Origin: an uncultured bacterium
GTDB lineage: Bacteria > Bacteroidota > Ignavibacteria > Kapaibacteriales > UBA2268
Assembly (NCBI GenBank): GCA_937875295.1
Contig: CALLXS010000040.1
Coordinates: forward strand, 1-39,868
Reading direction: 5' to 3'
Length of the DNA: 39,868 bases
The translations under genes and the position numbers were made by a program. A model generated the notes under the pieces. That model had not been told where the DNA came from, searched no databases, and worked only from the letters and a program-made list of their open reading frames with translations. The stretch's first letter is position 1; the number at the start of each line of letters is the position of its first letter. This document shows positions 8,929 through 17,325 of the stretch, piece after piece.

Positions 8929-9973
8929 AAATAAAACAGAAAAAAGCAAGTTATCCTCTGCTTTACAAATTATTATATCAATAATAATTGTTGTGCTTTG
9001 TGTATATTTTGCTATTAAAGATATAGATTTTAAAGTTCTTTGGGAAATCATTAAAAATGCAAATTATATTTGGGTATTTTTATCGATTCCTGTAATTGTA
9101 CTATCACATTGGGTCAGAGCACTGCGGTGGAGAAGAATTTTAAAACCAATTAAATACGTTAAATCAATATACCCACTTTTTGCTTCTGTAATGATTGGAT
9201 ATGCACTAAATGCAATTACTCCTCGCGGAGGTGAATTCGTTCGTCCATTGTCATTTTCAAGAAGAGAAAAAGTATCATATTCCTCTACGTTTGCTACAAT
9301 TGTCGTGGAAAGAGTTATTGATTTAATTACACTTGCTTTATTATTTATTCTTGTGATGTTATTTTTTAATAACACTATCACTAATCTAATATCATTTGAA
9401 TTAGACCCAAATAAATTAATTTTATATTCTATTTTATTTTTAGTTTTAATAATTTTTGCTTTTTATCCTCCAGTAATTAAATTTTTATTAGCAAAAATTG
9501 TAAAACCAATCTCTCTGAAATTATTCGATAGATTAACTGATCTTTTTAATAAATTCACAGTTGGACTGAGTATAATAAAAGCACCATCGGAATATTTTAT
9601 GCTTATAATTGAATCAATTACAATTTGGATATTATATTGCCTACCGATGTATTTTATGTTTTTCTCGTTTAATTTTCATAATATAGCAAATTTAGGGTTT
9701 CCAGATGCTATATTACTTTTAGTAGTTTCTGGTATTGCAACAACTTTTGCTCCTACTCCAGGTGCATTAGGAGTGTATCATTTAGCAATCCAAACTGCAA
9801 TGGTAGTAATTTATAAAATTACTCCAGAAGATGCCTTAGCATACGCAACATTGACTCATGCTATTAATTACTTAATCCAATTAGGATTAGGTGGTTGGTA
9901 TTTCTTAAAAGAAAACTCATTTAAAAAAAGCAGTTTATATTTAAAACCGCAACCTGATGATAATAATACTTAA
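8903..9973 (+). CDS. Flippase-like / lysylphosphatidylglycerol-synthase-TM family membrane protein (UPF0104)
   Basis: A polytopic inner-membrane protein of about 356 residues with roughly eight hydrophobic segments. The family motifs are present: ALRWRRIL, then TPRGGEFVRPLSFSRREKVS, VVERVIDL, and late TFAPTPGALGVYHLA. Members include YbhN and the flippase half of MprF, so a role in moving lipid or glycolipid across the membrane is plausible but the substrate is unknown. It starts inside the mutS2 3' end. I prefer ATG 8903, preceded by a purine-rich gaaggtgg at 8893-8900, over the GTG two codons upstream at 8897. TerC follows 18 bases after the stop. Confidence 0.88.
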   Translation: MELQSSTSKNKTEKSKLSSALQIIISIIIVVLCVYFAIKDIDFKVLWEIIKNANYIWVFLSIPVIVLSHWVRALRWRRILKPIKYVKSIYPLFASVMIGYALNAITPRGGEFVRPLSFSRREKVSYSSTFATIVVERVIDLITLALLFILVMLFFNNTITNLISFELDPNKLILYSILFLVLIIFAFYPPVIKFLLAKIVKPISLKLFDRLTDLFNKFTVGLSIIKAPSEYFMLIIESITIWILYCLPMYFMFFSFNFHNIANLGFPDAILLLVVSGIATTFAPTPGALGVYHLAIQTAMVVIYKITPEDALAYATLTHAINYLIQLGLGGWYFLKENSFKKSSLYLKPQPDDNNT

Positions 9974-9991
9974 TAAATAATAGGTCAAAGA

Positions 9992-10945
9992 ATGGCAGAT
10001 TTTGCTCACTGGTTGGAATTCTTTGTAGTAGTAATTATACTTTTAGGAGTAGATTTATTAGTTTTTAACAAAGAAGCCCACGAAGTTACTATAAAAGAAT
10101 CTTTAGGCTGGACAGCCTTTTGGATTATCATTTCATTATTGTTTGGTGGATTAGTTTACTATTGGTATGGATACGAATTAAGTATGCAGTATTATGCTGC
10201 ATATTTTGTCGAAAAGTCTTTATCAATGGATAATTTATTCGTATTCTTGCTTATATTCAGTTATTTCAAAGTAGATCCAAAATACCAGCATAGAGTCTTG
10301 TTTTGGGGTATATTAGGAGCAATAATACTTAGATTCATTTTTATTTTCTTAGGAATAACTCTAATTAATAAATTTGAATGGATTTTATATATTTTCGGTG
10401 CAATACTTATTTTCTCAGCTCTAAAAATGCTTAAAAATGAAGATAAAGAAATTCACCCTGATAAAAATCCAGTCATAAAATTGTTTAAAAAAATATTCCC
10501 TGTGTCAAATGAATATGACGGAGGTAAATTTTTTACTCGAATTGGTGGAAAGTTAATGGCAACTCCAATGTTTATTGTGTTGATTGTCATAGAATCTTCT
10601 GATGTGGTTTTTGCAATTGATTCTATTCCAGCTATTTTTGGTATTTCCCATAATGTATTTGTTGTATTTACTTCAAATATTATGGCAATTTTAGGTCTAA
10701 GAGCGCTATATTTCGCTCTCTCTGCAATAATGAAATACTTTAGATATTTGAATTATGGTTTATCTGCAATTTTGACATTCGTAGGTGTGAAAATGATACT
10801 AGCTACTTCTGATATTTACCACTTCCCTATAAACATTTCATTAATTGTGATTTTCGGTATCTTAATTATTTCAATATTATTATCAATTATAATTCCGGAG
10901 AAAAAAGAAGAGATTAAGGAAATTACTGATGAAGCTAACAATTAA
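9992..10945 (+). CDS. TerC family integral membrane protein (Alx-like)
   Basis: A 317-residue inner-membrane protein with about eight or nine transmembrane segments. TerC/Alx hallmarks are present: SMDNLFVFLLIFSYF with the membrane-embedded Asp, the mirrored SSDVVFAIDSIPAIF, and SNIMAILGLRALYF. Alx and related proteins have been linked to manganese export and to metal loading of secreted enzymes; TerC proper is linked to tellurite resistance. The acidic residues within helices fit divalent cation transport. No tellurite operon genes are nearby and no yybP-ykoY-type riboswitch fits in the 18-base gap upstream. It ends the plus-strand run and is followed by two hairpins. Confidence 0.92.
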   Translation: MADFAHWLEFFVVVIILLGVDLLVFNKEAHEVTIKESLGWTAFWIIISLLFGGLVYYWYGYELSMQYYAAYFVEKSLSMDNLFVFLLIFSYFKVDPKYQHRVLFWGILGAIILRFIFIFLGITLINKFEWILYIFGAILIFSALKMLKNEDKEIHPDKNPVIKLFKKIFPVSNEYDGGKFFTRIGGKLMATPMFIVLIVIESSDVVFAIDSIPAIFGISHNVFVVFTSNIMAILGLRALYFALSAIMKYFRYLNYGLSAILTFVGVKMILATSDIYHFPINISLIVIFGILIISILLSIIIPEKKEEIKEITDEANN

Positions 10946-11005
10946 ATATTGATCAATAATAAAAAACTTCTAAATGTGTTGTAAGACACATTATAACAAT
11001 AAGAA

Positions 11006-11050
11006 TTCACCCTTACATTCTTTAGATAATGTAAGGGTGAAATTTTTTTT
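11006..11050 (+). terminator. Strong intrinsic terminator after terC
   Basis: A perfect 14-bp stem (11006-11019 with 11028-11041), 8-base loop and eight T's, overlapping the stop codon of the convergent minus-strand gene. A smaller 7-bp hairpin (10973-10979 with 10986-10992) lies just upstream, so transcripts from terC end in two tandem hairpins. Confidence 0.88.
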
Positions 11051-11492
11051 ATTGAAATAATTTCCTTATTTGTTTCAAGTCTGTAATACTAGCAAGAATT
11101 CCAACAAAAACAAAATAATCTTCAAACTTCAATGCTATAAGAGCAGAAACTGAAATTAATATGTACAATGATATATAAATAATTTTATTATTTAAATATT
11201 GTTTCATATTTATTATTAGTCTTCTTACAAAAATATTTACTGCAACCGTTATCGGTAATGCAGAAAGAATATTAAAACCAAAAAACTCTATGTTGTATTT
11301 AAAAGAAAGAAAATACATAATGGATAATAAAATTAATCCTATTGATTTAAATGTAGATTTATATATGTTAATTTTATCTGATTCCATTATATCAAAAAAT
11401 TTTTGATATTTTTCAGCTTCATTTTCTACTTTTTCTTTGTCATACTGTGTAGACAATTCTTCGATTAAGTCTTGCTTGATGTTGTTATTCAT
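11049..11492 (-). CDS. Small hypothetical membrane protein
   Basis: A 147-residue protein that I do not recognise. Residues 1-42 are hydrophilic and helical (Lys/Glu-rich, probably cytoplasmic). After that come four hydrophobic stretches at about 48-65, 70-90, 103-120 and 122-137, followed by a basic end (DLKQIRKLFQ). An AGAGG-type Shine-Dalgarno lies about 10 bases before the ATG. It stands alone: convergent with terC on its left, and about 230 bases downstream of flhB, which is transcribed in the same direction. Coding is supported by the ribosome binding site, the coherent membrane topology and the lack of a better frame. No function can be assigned. Confidence 0.65.
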   Translation of the reverse strand: MNNNIKQDLIEELSTQYDKEKVENEAEKYQKFFDIMESDKINIYKSTFKSIGLILLSIMYFLSFKYNIEFFGFNILSALPITVAVNIFVRRLIINMKQYLNNKIIYISLYILISVSALIALKFEDYFVFVGILASITDLKQIRKLFQ

Positions 11493-11725
11493 AATTTTTA
11501 AACCTCTTTATAATTAAATAATATTTAATTTCTTTACCTTTTTTTTTAAATTGTTCTCTCCTTACAATTCATTTTAATAGTAGAAGATTAGAAAAAATAT
11601 GTACTACAATTAATTTTAAGACATTCAAATATAAAAAAATAAAAAATAAAATGCAAATATTTTTATTATTTTACTTTTTTTAAAAAAATATTATTTTGAG
11701 GAATAAATAGAGAATTTTCTAATAC

Positions 11726-12811
11726 CTATGCCCTACTTTTTTTCTTTAAATTATAAACGTATGCTAATATTTCAGCTATCGTTTTGAATAATGACTCTGG
11801 CACTACTTGGTTTATTTCTACATTATAAAATAATGTACGAGCAAGGGGAGGGTTCTCAACTATTGGAATATTATAATTATTTGCTTCTTCACGTATTTTA
11901 GCAGCCATAAAATCTGCCCCCTTTGCTACTATATACGGAGCATTCACCTTTTCAGGGTCATATTTAATTGCGACAGCAAAATGCGTTGGATTCGTAACTA
12001 CGACATCAGCTGTTTGCATATTATTCATCATTAAAGACATAATTCTACCACGCATTAATCCCCTAAATCTTGCTTTTACTTGTGGGTCTCCTTGCATTTG
12101 TTTAGTTTCTTCTTTAGATTCCTGCTTTGTCATCATCATATCTTTTTTGAATTTTTTCTTTTGATAGAAAAAATCAGCTACTGCAATTATAGAATACACT
12201 AAAAATACTTTTAATACTAATTCCTTCGATACTCTTATCATAAAATTACTTATCTCAGAAATTGGCATTTCCATTACATGCAGAGTTTCTTCTGCGTTAT
12301 CCATTAATATTGAATAAATAAAATATCCTAAAACGATTAATTTCAGGAAGGATTTGCTCATCTCAAAAAGTGAATTTTTAGAGAAAAATATTTTCTTCAT
12401 TCCTGAAAATGGATTAAATATTTGCTTAAAGTTAAGTCCTTCAGTAAATTTCTTTGAAGCAAATTTTAATTTTACTTGAACGACTTCTCCCAAAAATGCA
12501 GCAGTTGCTGATATCGCAGCAAGAGGAATTAATAGCAGAAAAATACTGAATACAAAATATGTTATTTTATTTACAGCATTCGAATCAGTCAAATTAATAG
12601 TATTCAAATTAGAAAAAATATAAATCATTATGTCTGAAATTCCATCTAAGACATATCCCCCCAAAGTAAAAACTCCGGCAATACCAATTGTAAGCATAAA
12701 AAATGTAGTAACATCTTGGCTCTTTGATACTTGCCCGCGCTCTCTTGAGTCTGTAAGTCGCTTCGAACTGGCTTCTTCTGTTTTTTCTTGACCTTCTTTA
12801 TTCTCAGCCAT
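11726..12811 (-). CDS. flhB: Flagellar export apparatus protein FlhB
   Basis: Export-gate component of the flagellar type III secretion system that switches substrate class from rod/hook to filament proteins. At 361 residues it has usual length. The N-terminus KTEEASSKRLTDSRERGQVSKSQD is typical, four transmembrane helices lie between about 35 and 215, and the cytoplasmic domain carries the self-cleavage motif Asn274-Pro-Thr-His277 within VVVTNPTHFAVAIKY. It is the last of four adjacent export genes (fliP, fliQ, fliR, flhB) and starts 9 bases after fliR, so co-expression is clear. FlhA, normally next to flhB, is not downstream here. An intact NPTH suggests a functional switch. Confidence 0.97.
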   Translation of the reverse strand: MAENKEGQEKTEEASSKRLTDSRERGQVSKSQDVTTFFMLTIGIAGVFTLGGYVLDGISDIMIYIFSNLNTINLTDSNAVNKITYFVFSIFLLLIPLAAISATAAFLGEVVQVKLKFASKKFTEGLNFKQIFNPFSGMKKIFFSKNSLFEMSKSFLKLIVLGYFIYSILMDNAEETLHVMEMPISEISNFMIRVSKELVLKVFLVYSIIAVADFFYQKKKFKKDMMMTKQESKEETKQMQGDPQVKARFRGLMRGRIMSLMMNNMQTADVVVTNPTHFAVAIKYDPEKVNAPYIVAKGADFMAAKIREEANNYNIPIVENPPLARTLFYNVEINQVVPESLFKTIAEILAYVYNLKKKSRA

Positions 12812-12820
12812 AAATCTTAA

Positions 12821-13618
12821 TTATGTTGTTCTTATTGGGTTAAGTGATTGAATCAATTTAATTAATTCTACATCGAAATTATCAAATGCTCTTTTGCTAA
12901 ATAATGCAAACAATGAAATTGTTGCAAATGCCACTAATAATCCTACTGCTATTTTTATTTGAAAGCTCATCATAAACACGTTAGTCTGTGGTGCAATTCT
13001 TGCTAAAAGTGCAAGTCCGAAATTTGTCAAAAACTCAGCAATTAAGATTGGTGCTGATAATTTTACTGCAATTATCGTTACATCTGAAATTAATTTAACA
13101 ATTAAATCAAAAGTTGAGTTAGTGAACTCAAAGGTTGTCAGAGGTACACTTCTAAAGCTAAGAAATAATCCTTCTAACATTTGATGATGCCCATTAATTG
13201 CAATAAAAATCATTAATACCATCATTTCATATAATTCACCAAATAAAGTTGGTGATTCTTGACTTGCAAATACCATAGACGCTTGGAATCCCAAATTGAA
13301 ATCTACTACTCCACCAGCAAACCTTGCTCCCCAAAATACTAAATTACATGAGAATCCTATTATAGCCCCTATCATAAATTCTTTCATAACGAGCAGTAAT
13401 ATTCCCCATAGATGAAATGTAATTGGAGGTTGCTCATACCAAAAAGCTGAAGACACTGTCAAAGCAAAAATTACTCCTATCATTATTTTCATAATAGAGG
13501 GAATTGCTTCATTTTTAAATAATGGACCTGTTAAAATAAAAGAAGTAATTCTTACTAAGATAAGTATAGTAATAAGAAATTTGCCAGTGAGCAAAACCAT
13601 CATTTCTGATGTCATCAT
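12821..13618 (-). CDS. fliR: Flagellar export apparatus protein FliR
   Basis: A 265-residue integral membrane subunit of the FliPQR export gate. Family marks are the early FILTGPLFKNEAIPSIMKIMIG, the conserved WGARFAGGVVDFNLGFQ segment, and the late LLARIAPQTNVFMMSFQIKIAVGL. About six transmembrane helices are apparent. The ATG overlaps the fliQ stop by four bases (ATGA arrangement), indicating translational coupling. Length and order match canonical flagellar clusters, in contrast to virulence T3SS homologues (SctT), which are not accompanied by FlhB with this N-terminus. Confidence 0.96.
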   Translation of the reverse strand: MMTSEMMVLLTGKFLITILILVRITSFILTGPLFKNEAIPSIMKIMIGVIFALTVSSAFWYEQPPITFHLWGILLLVMKEFMIGAIIGFSCNLVFWGARFAGGVVDFNLGFQASMVFASQESPTLFGELYEMMVLMIFIAINGHHQMLEGLFLSFRSVPLTTFEFTNSTFDLIVKLISDVTIIAVKLSAPILIAEFLTNFGLALLARIAPQTNVFMMSFQIKIAVGLLVAFATISLFALFSKRAFDNFDVELIKLIQSLNPIRTT

Positions 13619-13881
13619 TTCAGAGTCGGAATCATATTAAACATTTCCAATGAGAATGTCTTCATTAAAGAAATAATCCATGGTAATAATAATACAATTA
13701 ATACCATTACAATTACTAATTTCGGCACAAAAGTAAGAGTTTGCTCTGATATTGAGGTTGCTGCCTGAAATATTGAAATCAAAAGTCCTACAATTAACGA
13801 AATTAATAAAACTGGACCCGATATCAAAAATAAGTAATAAAAAGCTTGCCTTACAATTTGAACTACTACTAAATCTGTCAT
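13615..13881 (-). CDS. fliQ: Flagellar export apparatus protein FliQ
   Basis: An 88-residue protein with two transmembrane helices, the usual size. It contains the FliQ pattern SGPVLLISLIVGLLISIFQAATSISEQTLTFVPK and ends with a second hydrophobic segment and a short amphipathic tail. It forms part of the FliP5-FliQ4-FliR1 export channel. It lies 7 bases after fliP and overlaps fliR by four bases. Confidence 0.96.
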   Translation of the reverse strand: MTDLVVVQIVRQAFYYLFLISGPVLLISLIVGLLISIFQAATSISEQTLTFVPKLVIVMVLIVLLLPWIISLMKTFSLEMFNMIPTLK

Positions 13882-13888
13882 ATATTTT

Positions 13889-14662
13889 TTACCTCACTAT
13901 ACTTTTCATTAAAGATTCAATTATCAAATACCACCCATCTATTAAAATAAACATAAGCAATTTCACAGGTAATGAAATCATTTGTGGTGGCAATAAGAAC
14001 ATACCGAGCGACATTAATACACTCGCAATCACCATGTCTAATACTAAGAATGGAATAAACAATAAAAACCCAATTTGGAATGCAATTCTTAATTCACTAA
14101 TTGAATAAGCTGGAATAATCGTCCAAGTGCTTACTTCATTTATATCTTTTGGTTTATCTTTCCCACTTAATTTCAAAAATAATCCTAAATCTTCTTCTCT
14201 TGTGTGCTTTAGCATAAATTGACGAAATGGTTTTACCATATTATCAATTGCTTGCTCTTGAGTGATTTCTTCTCGCATATATGGTTGTAAACCATTTTGA
14301 TTAGCTTCATTTAGTACTGGTTGCATTACATAGAAAGTAAGAAAAAGTGCTAATCCAGTTAGAATTTGATTAGGAGGCTGAGTGGTCGTACCTAGGGCTT
14401 GCTTGAGGAAATGAAAGACAATTATAATACGAGTGAAACAAGTCATCATTATTAGAATAGACGGTGCTAATGTAAGCACAGTCATTACTAATAATATCTG
14501 AAGAGTCATTGCGTAATCTTCATTTGAATTTGCTTTATCTACAGAAATGGACAATTTTGGAATTGCAGTCATTCCGCCTGTTCCAATTTGAGCAAATGCA
14601 GTATTTACATTAAAGATTATTAATAATAATAATGTAAATTTTATAATAAATTTATATTTCAT
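13889..14662 (-). CDS. fliP: Flagellar export apparatus protein FliP
   Basis: A 257-residue export-gate protein with a cleavable signal peptide (residues 1 to about 24, ending NTAFAQ), as is usual for FliP. Diagnostic segments are APSILIMMTCFTRIIIVFHFLKQALGT, PPNQILTGLALFLTFYVMQPV, the periplasmic RQFMLKHTREEDLGLFL, and the C-terminal PFLVLDMVIASVLMSLGMFLLPPQMISLP. It is the first gene of the fliP-fliQ-fliR-flhB set, preceded by a 231-base gap that should hold the promoter. FliO, often just upstream of fliP, is not recognisable here. Confidence 0.97.
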   Translation of the reverse strand: MKYKFIIKFTLLLLIIFNVNTAFAQIGTGGMTAIPKLSISVDKANSNEDYAMTLQILLVMTVLTLAPSILIMMTCFTRIIIVFHFLKQALGTTTQPPNQILTGLALFLTFYVMQPVLNEANQNGLQPYMREEITQEQAIDNMVKPFRQFMLKHTREEDLGLFLKLSGKDKPKDINEVSTWTIIPAYSISELRIAFQIGFLLFIPFLVLDMVIASVLMSLGMFLLPPQMISLPVKLLMFILIDGWYLIIESLMKSIVR

Positions 14663-14893
14663 TTTTAGAATTCTAATTAATTATTGTTTTCAATAATACA
14701 ATGTATGTGCCATTCTAAAAAACGAATTATAATCAATTTTATAACTCTATGATATTACGAGCGTTACGAATATCAATAATTTTCTTATTGAAGAATATTT
14801 ATAAAAATTTCAATCACTTTTTTTAAATATAAAGCAAAAAGAAACCTTAAAAAATGTTTATAAAAATACAGATGATTATATTTAGCCTAATTT

Positions 14894-15856
14894 TTATAAG
14901 ATAGAATTATTAATTAGCTTACTTTTAATTAAAATATTTCTAAATTTAGGTTCTATGTAAATTGAAATAATTGCAAAAATAATTCCAGCAATAACATCAA
15001 TACCGTAATGATAACGTAAATATAAGGTCGATAAAATTAAGCATCCCCCAACCAAATAAAAGAACCATTTAAATTTTGTTTTATATTTATATACAAGTAA
15101 CATATTTATAAGCGTAAGCATAGTATGACCGCTTGGCATACAATCTCTACTTACTATTTCGGCAGGATTTATTGTGCCAGGCGGTACCCCCCCTCCTACA
15201 TTTACAAAAGCTCTAGCAGCATCTGTAAATAATATTCCCGGCATTTCTGAATCTAAAGTAGCAAAATCAAAAAGTGTAAACCTTGGTCCAATAGCTGGCA
15301 TAATAAAATATAGAAGATAAGACAATAGAAAACCAAATATAATTTGATTATATAATTCATTTAATTCCCAATTTTTATTATCTCTATATAATATCACTCC
15401 GTGAATCATCGGTAAGAAATAAAATGAAACATAAGTCAGTTGCATTATTTCGGTTAATAAAGGATTTCTAATAGGATCGAAATATTGTGTAGGATCTTTA
15501 CCAAAAATTGCAATATCCCACTTTATCAAAATATCATCGTATATATGCGGATTGACAATACTTAATAAATTTTGAGTGTTTAAATATACCATATAGACGG
15601 CTAAAGCAAGCAAAATTAGTCTTACTATAGGCACCCATTTTATTTGTTTAAAATGTTCGCCAAAATATGTGATAATCAAAACAAAAGAAATAATTCCTAA
15701 AATATAAAATAATATTAAAACAGGATTCAAGAAATAATTCCATTTAAAAAATAGCATCAGACAATGAATTATACATACAATTATTACATATATTTCTCCA
15801 CCCTTGAAAGCACTAATTTTTTTATTATTAGTTTTGTTCGTTATCGATAAATTCAT
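14894..15856 (-). CDS. PAP2 / inositol phosphorylceramide synthase (AUR1)-like membrane enzyme
   Basis: A 320-residue polytopic membrane protein of the PAP2_3/AUR1-like group, which acts on lipid phosphates or transfers a phospho-alcohol headgroup. The catalytic signature appears as GPR (190-192), PSGHT (241-245) and RYHYGID (281-287), with His244 and His283 as presumed catalytic pair and Asp287 as helper. The first PAP2 motif KxxxxxxRP is replaced by the GPR type, as in AUR1 proteins. About eight transmembrane segments are seen. It is 13 bases after rsmA and last in that operon. FCB bacteria make sphingolipids, so a phosphoceramide role is possible but is inference. Confidence 0.85.
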   Translation of the reverse strand: MNLSITNKTNNKKISAFKGGEIYVIIVCIIHCLMLFFKWNYFLNPVLILFYILGIISFVLIITYFGEHFKQIKWVPIVRLILLALAVYMVYLNTQNLLSIVNPHIYDDILIKWDIAIFGKDPTQYFDPIRNPLLTEIMQLTYVSFYFLPMIHGVILYRDNKNWELNELYNQIIFGFLLSYLLYFIMPAIGPRFTLFDFATLDSEMPGILFTDAARAFVNVGGGVPPGTINPAEIVSRDCMPSGHTMLTLINMLLVYKYKTKFKWFFYLVGGCLILSTLYLRYHYGIDVIAGIIFAIISIYIEPKFRNILIKSKLINNSIL

Positions 15857-15869
15857 ATTCTTTATATAT

Positions 15870-16673
15870 TTATTTTATTTGATTAAGATATTTAAATATT
15901 TGAACATAATCAGAAGCTGATAGATCCTCTGCCCTTTTATCTAAAATTTGATTATACTCTTTATTAAATGAATTTAATATTATTTCATTATAATTTGTTA
16001 GATATGATTTTAAGGAATTTCTTAAAGTCTTACGCCTTTGTGAAAATGCGGACTTAACCAATTTCATTATTTCATTAAAGTTAATATCTTGTATAAGTGA
16101 TTCTTTTTTATCAAGTTTTAGTATTGAAGAAATTACTTTAGGTTTAGGAAAAAAACAATTTGGAGATACATCAAAAGCTATTTTGCTTTTCATTACTAAA
16201 TCAGTAGCGACAGATAAAATCCCATATTCTTTTGAATCTGGATTAGAAATTACTCTTTTTGCTACTTCCTTTTGCACCATAATTATTATAGTGTCAATTA
16301 TCTGATAGTTCTCTAATAGTAGAAATAAAATATCAGCAGAAATATAATATGGTATATTACCGATTACTTTTAGTTTTTTACCATTTGCAATTTCATTTAA
16401 ATCTACTTTTCTAATATCATTTTGAATGATATTAAAAGACTTATTTGCAAATTTTTCTTTTAGTAAGGATACAGCCCTATGGTCTAATTCTACGAGAGTA
16501 AGTTCGATATTTCTTTCTAAAAGCAAAGTTGTTAAAGCCCCTGTGCCTGGACCAATCTCTAATACAATATCATTTTCTTGTATATTTAGCTCTTCGATTA
16601 TTTTCCTTGAAATATTATTATCAATAAGGAAATTTTGTCCAAGAGATTTTTTTGGTGGGATTATTTCAATCAT
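15870..16673 (-). CDS. rsmA: 16S rRNA (adenine1518-N6/adenine1519-N6)-dimethyltransferase RsmA (KsgA)
   Basis: Dimethylates two adjacent adenines in helix 45 of 16S rRNA using S-adenosylmethionine, a late check in 30S assembly. At 267 residues it has normal length. Motifs in order: KKSLGQNFLID at the N-terminus, SAM-binding LEIGPGTGALT (38-48), VELDHRA, the catalytic NIPYYIS (106-112), and FFPKPKVISSIL in the second half. The C-terminal helical domain ends with RAEDLSASDYVQIFKYL. It lies between the thioredoxin-like lipoprotein (14 bases upstream) and the PAP2 gene (13 bases downstream), probably one transcript. Confidence 0.97.
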   Translation of the reverse strand: MIEIIPPKKSLGQNFLIDNNISRKIIEELNIQENDIVLEIGPGTGALTTLLLERNIELTLVELDHRAVSLLKEKFANKSFNIIQNDIRKVDLNEIANGKKLKVIGNIPYYISADILFLLLENYQIIDTIIIMVQKEVAKRVISNPDSKEYGILSVATDLVMKSKIAFDVSPNCFFPKPKVISSILKLDKKESLIQDINFNEIMKLVKSAFSQRRKTLRNSLKSYLTNYNEIILNSFNKEYNQILDKRAEDLSASDYVQIFKYLNQIK

Positions 16674-16687
16674 TAATACTTATATCT

Positions 16688-17218
16688 TTAATTTTTATAA
16701 AGTATAGATAAAATATCATGTTCCCAAGAGGATTTAGGTAAGCCAGAAATTCTTCCAATTTCTTTGTTCTTATGTAAGATAATTAATGTAGGAATTTCTT
16801 TAAAATAGATTTCTTGGTGTTGATAAATGATATTTTCTTTGTTCGCACTATATAATTGATATTTATTATTTTGTAAATTCCCAATTTCAAATATTTTAAA
16901 TATTACTGGGATTTGGCTTTCTGCGCGAACACTAGAAGTGTTAGTAATTATTTGTAGGAAATATTCTCCATTATTTAATATATTGCAAACGGATTTGGAA
17001 ATCAATATATCTGCAGTTTTAGTATTTATAGAATTTTTGCTCCACTTAGATTTTTCTAAAAAATCATGCCATAGAATTGCTCCACTAATAATAGGTATGC
17101 TTTGTTCGTTCATTTGAACTATTTGGTAATTATTCTGCTGAATATATGTTTTATTTGATGCGGAGCTACAACCTATTAAGAAAATAATAGTAGCTATAAA
17201 TATTATTTTGATTTTCAT
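16688..17218 (-). CDS. Thioredoxin-fold-like lipoprotein without a CxxC motif
   Basis: A 176-residue predicted lipoprotein. The signal ends in a canonical lipobox LIGC (Cys17). Residues about 48-176 follow a thioredoxin-like pattern: ILWHDFLEKSKW early, a middle VIFKIFEIGNLQNNKYQ strand-helix, then EIPTLIILHKNKEIGRISGLPKSSWEHDILSIL, which matches the cis-Pro (IPT), beta-hairpin and C-terminal helix of thioredoxins. The active-site CxxC is absent. The only cysteine in the mature domain is in SKSVCNIL, so redox activity of the usual kind is unlikely. It is the first gene before rsmA. Fold assignment is inference from pattern only. Confidence 0.7.
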   Translation of the reverse strand: MKIKIIFIATIIFLIGCSSASNKTYIQQNNYQIVQMNEQSIPIISGAILWHDFLEKSKWSKNSINTKTADILISKSVCNILNNGEYFLQIITNTSSVRAESQIPVIFKIFEIGNLQNNKYQLYSANKENIIYQHQEIYFKEIPTLIILHKNKEIGRISGLPKSSWEHDILSILYKN

Positions 17219-17245
17219 TTATTTTGCTTATAAAAATAATAATTT

Positions 17246-17253
17246 CAAAAATA
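17246..17253 (-). promoter_or_regulatory. TATTTTTG box, -7 element candidate
   Basis: On the minus strand this is an exact TAnnTTTG match, 27 bases before the ATG of the thioredoxin-like lipoprotein and so upstream of the rsmA operon. Confidence 0.4.
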
Positions 17254-17273
17254 TTAAAATATTTAGTAAATAC

Positions 17274-17303
17274 CAAAAAAAAGGGAGGTAATTACCTCCC
17301 TTT
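17274..17303 (-). terminator. Intrinsic terminator of the giant T9SS cargo gene
   Basis: A perfect 24-base palindrome at 17280-17303 with GGGAGG/CCTCCC cores, followed on the minus strand by an eight-T run. It is 23 bases after the stop of the 1863-residue gene and is the most GC-rich hairpin in its neighbourhood. Confidence 0.9.
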
Positions 17304-17325
17304 ATAATTTACACGAAAAAATCAA

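Noticed and set aside
9974..9991. yybP-ykoY manganese riboswitch before terC
   Set aside because: The gap between the flippase-like gene and terC is only 18 bases, too short for the riboswitch.
13752..14108. Plus-strand open frame of 118 codons opposite fliQ/fliP
   Set aside because: It lies antisense across two well-supported flagellar genes and shows no family features.
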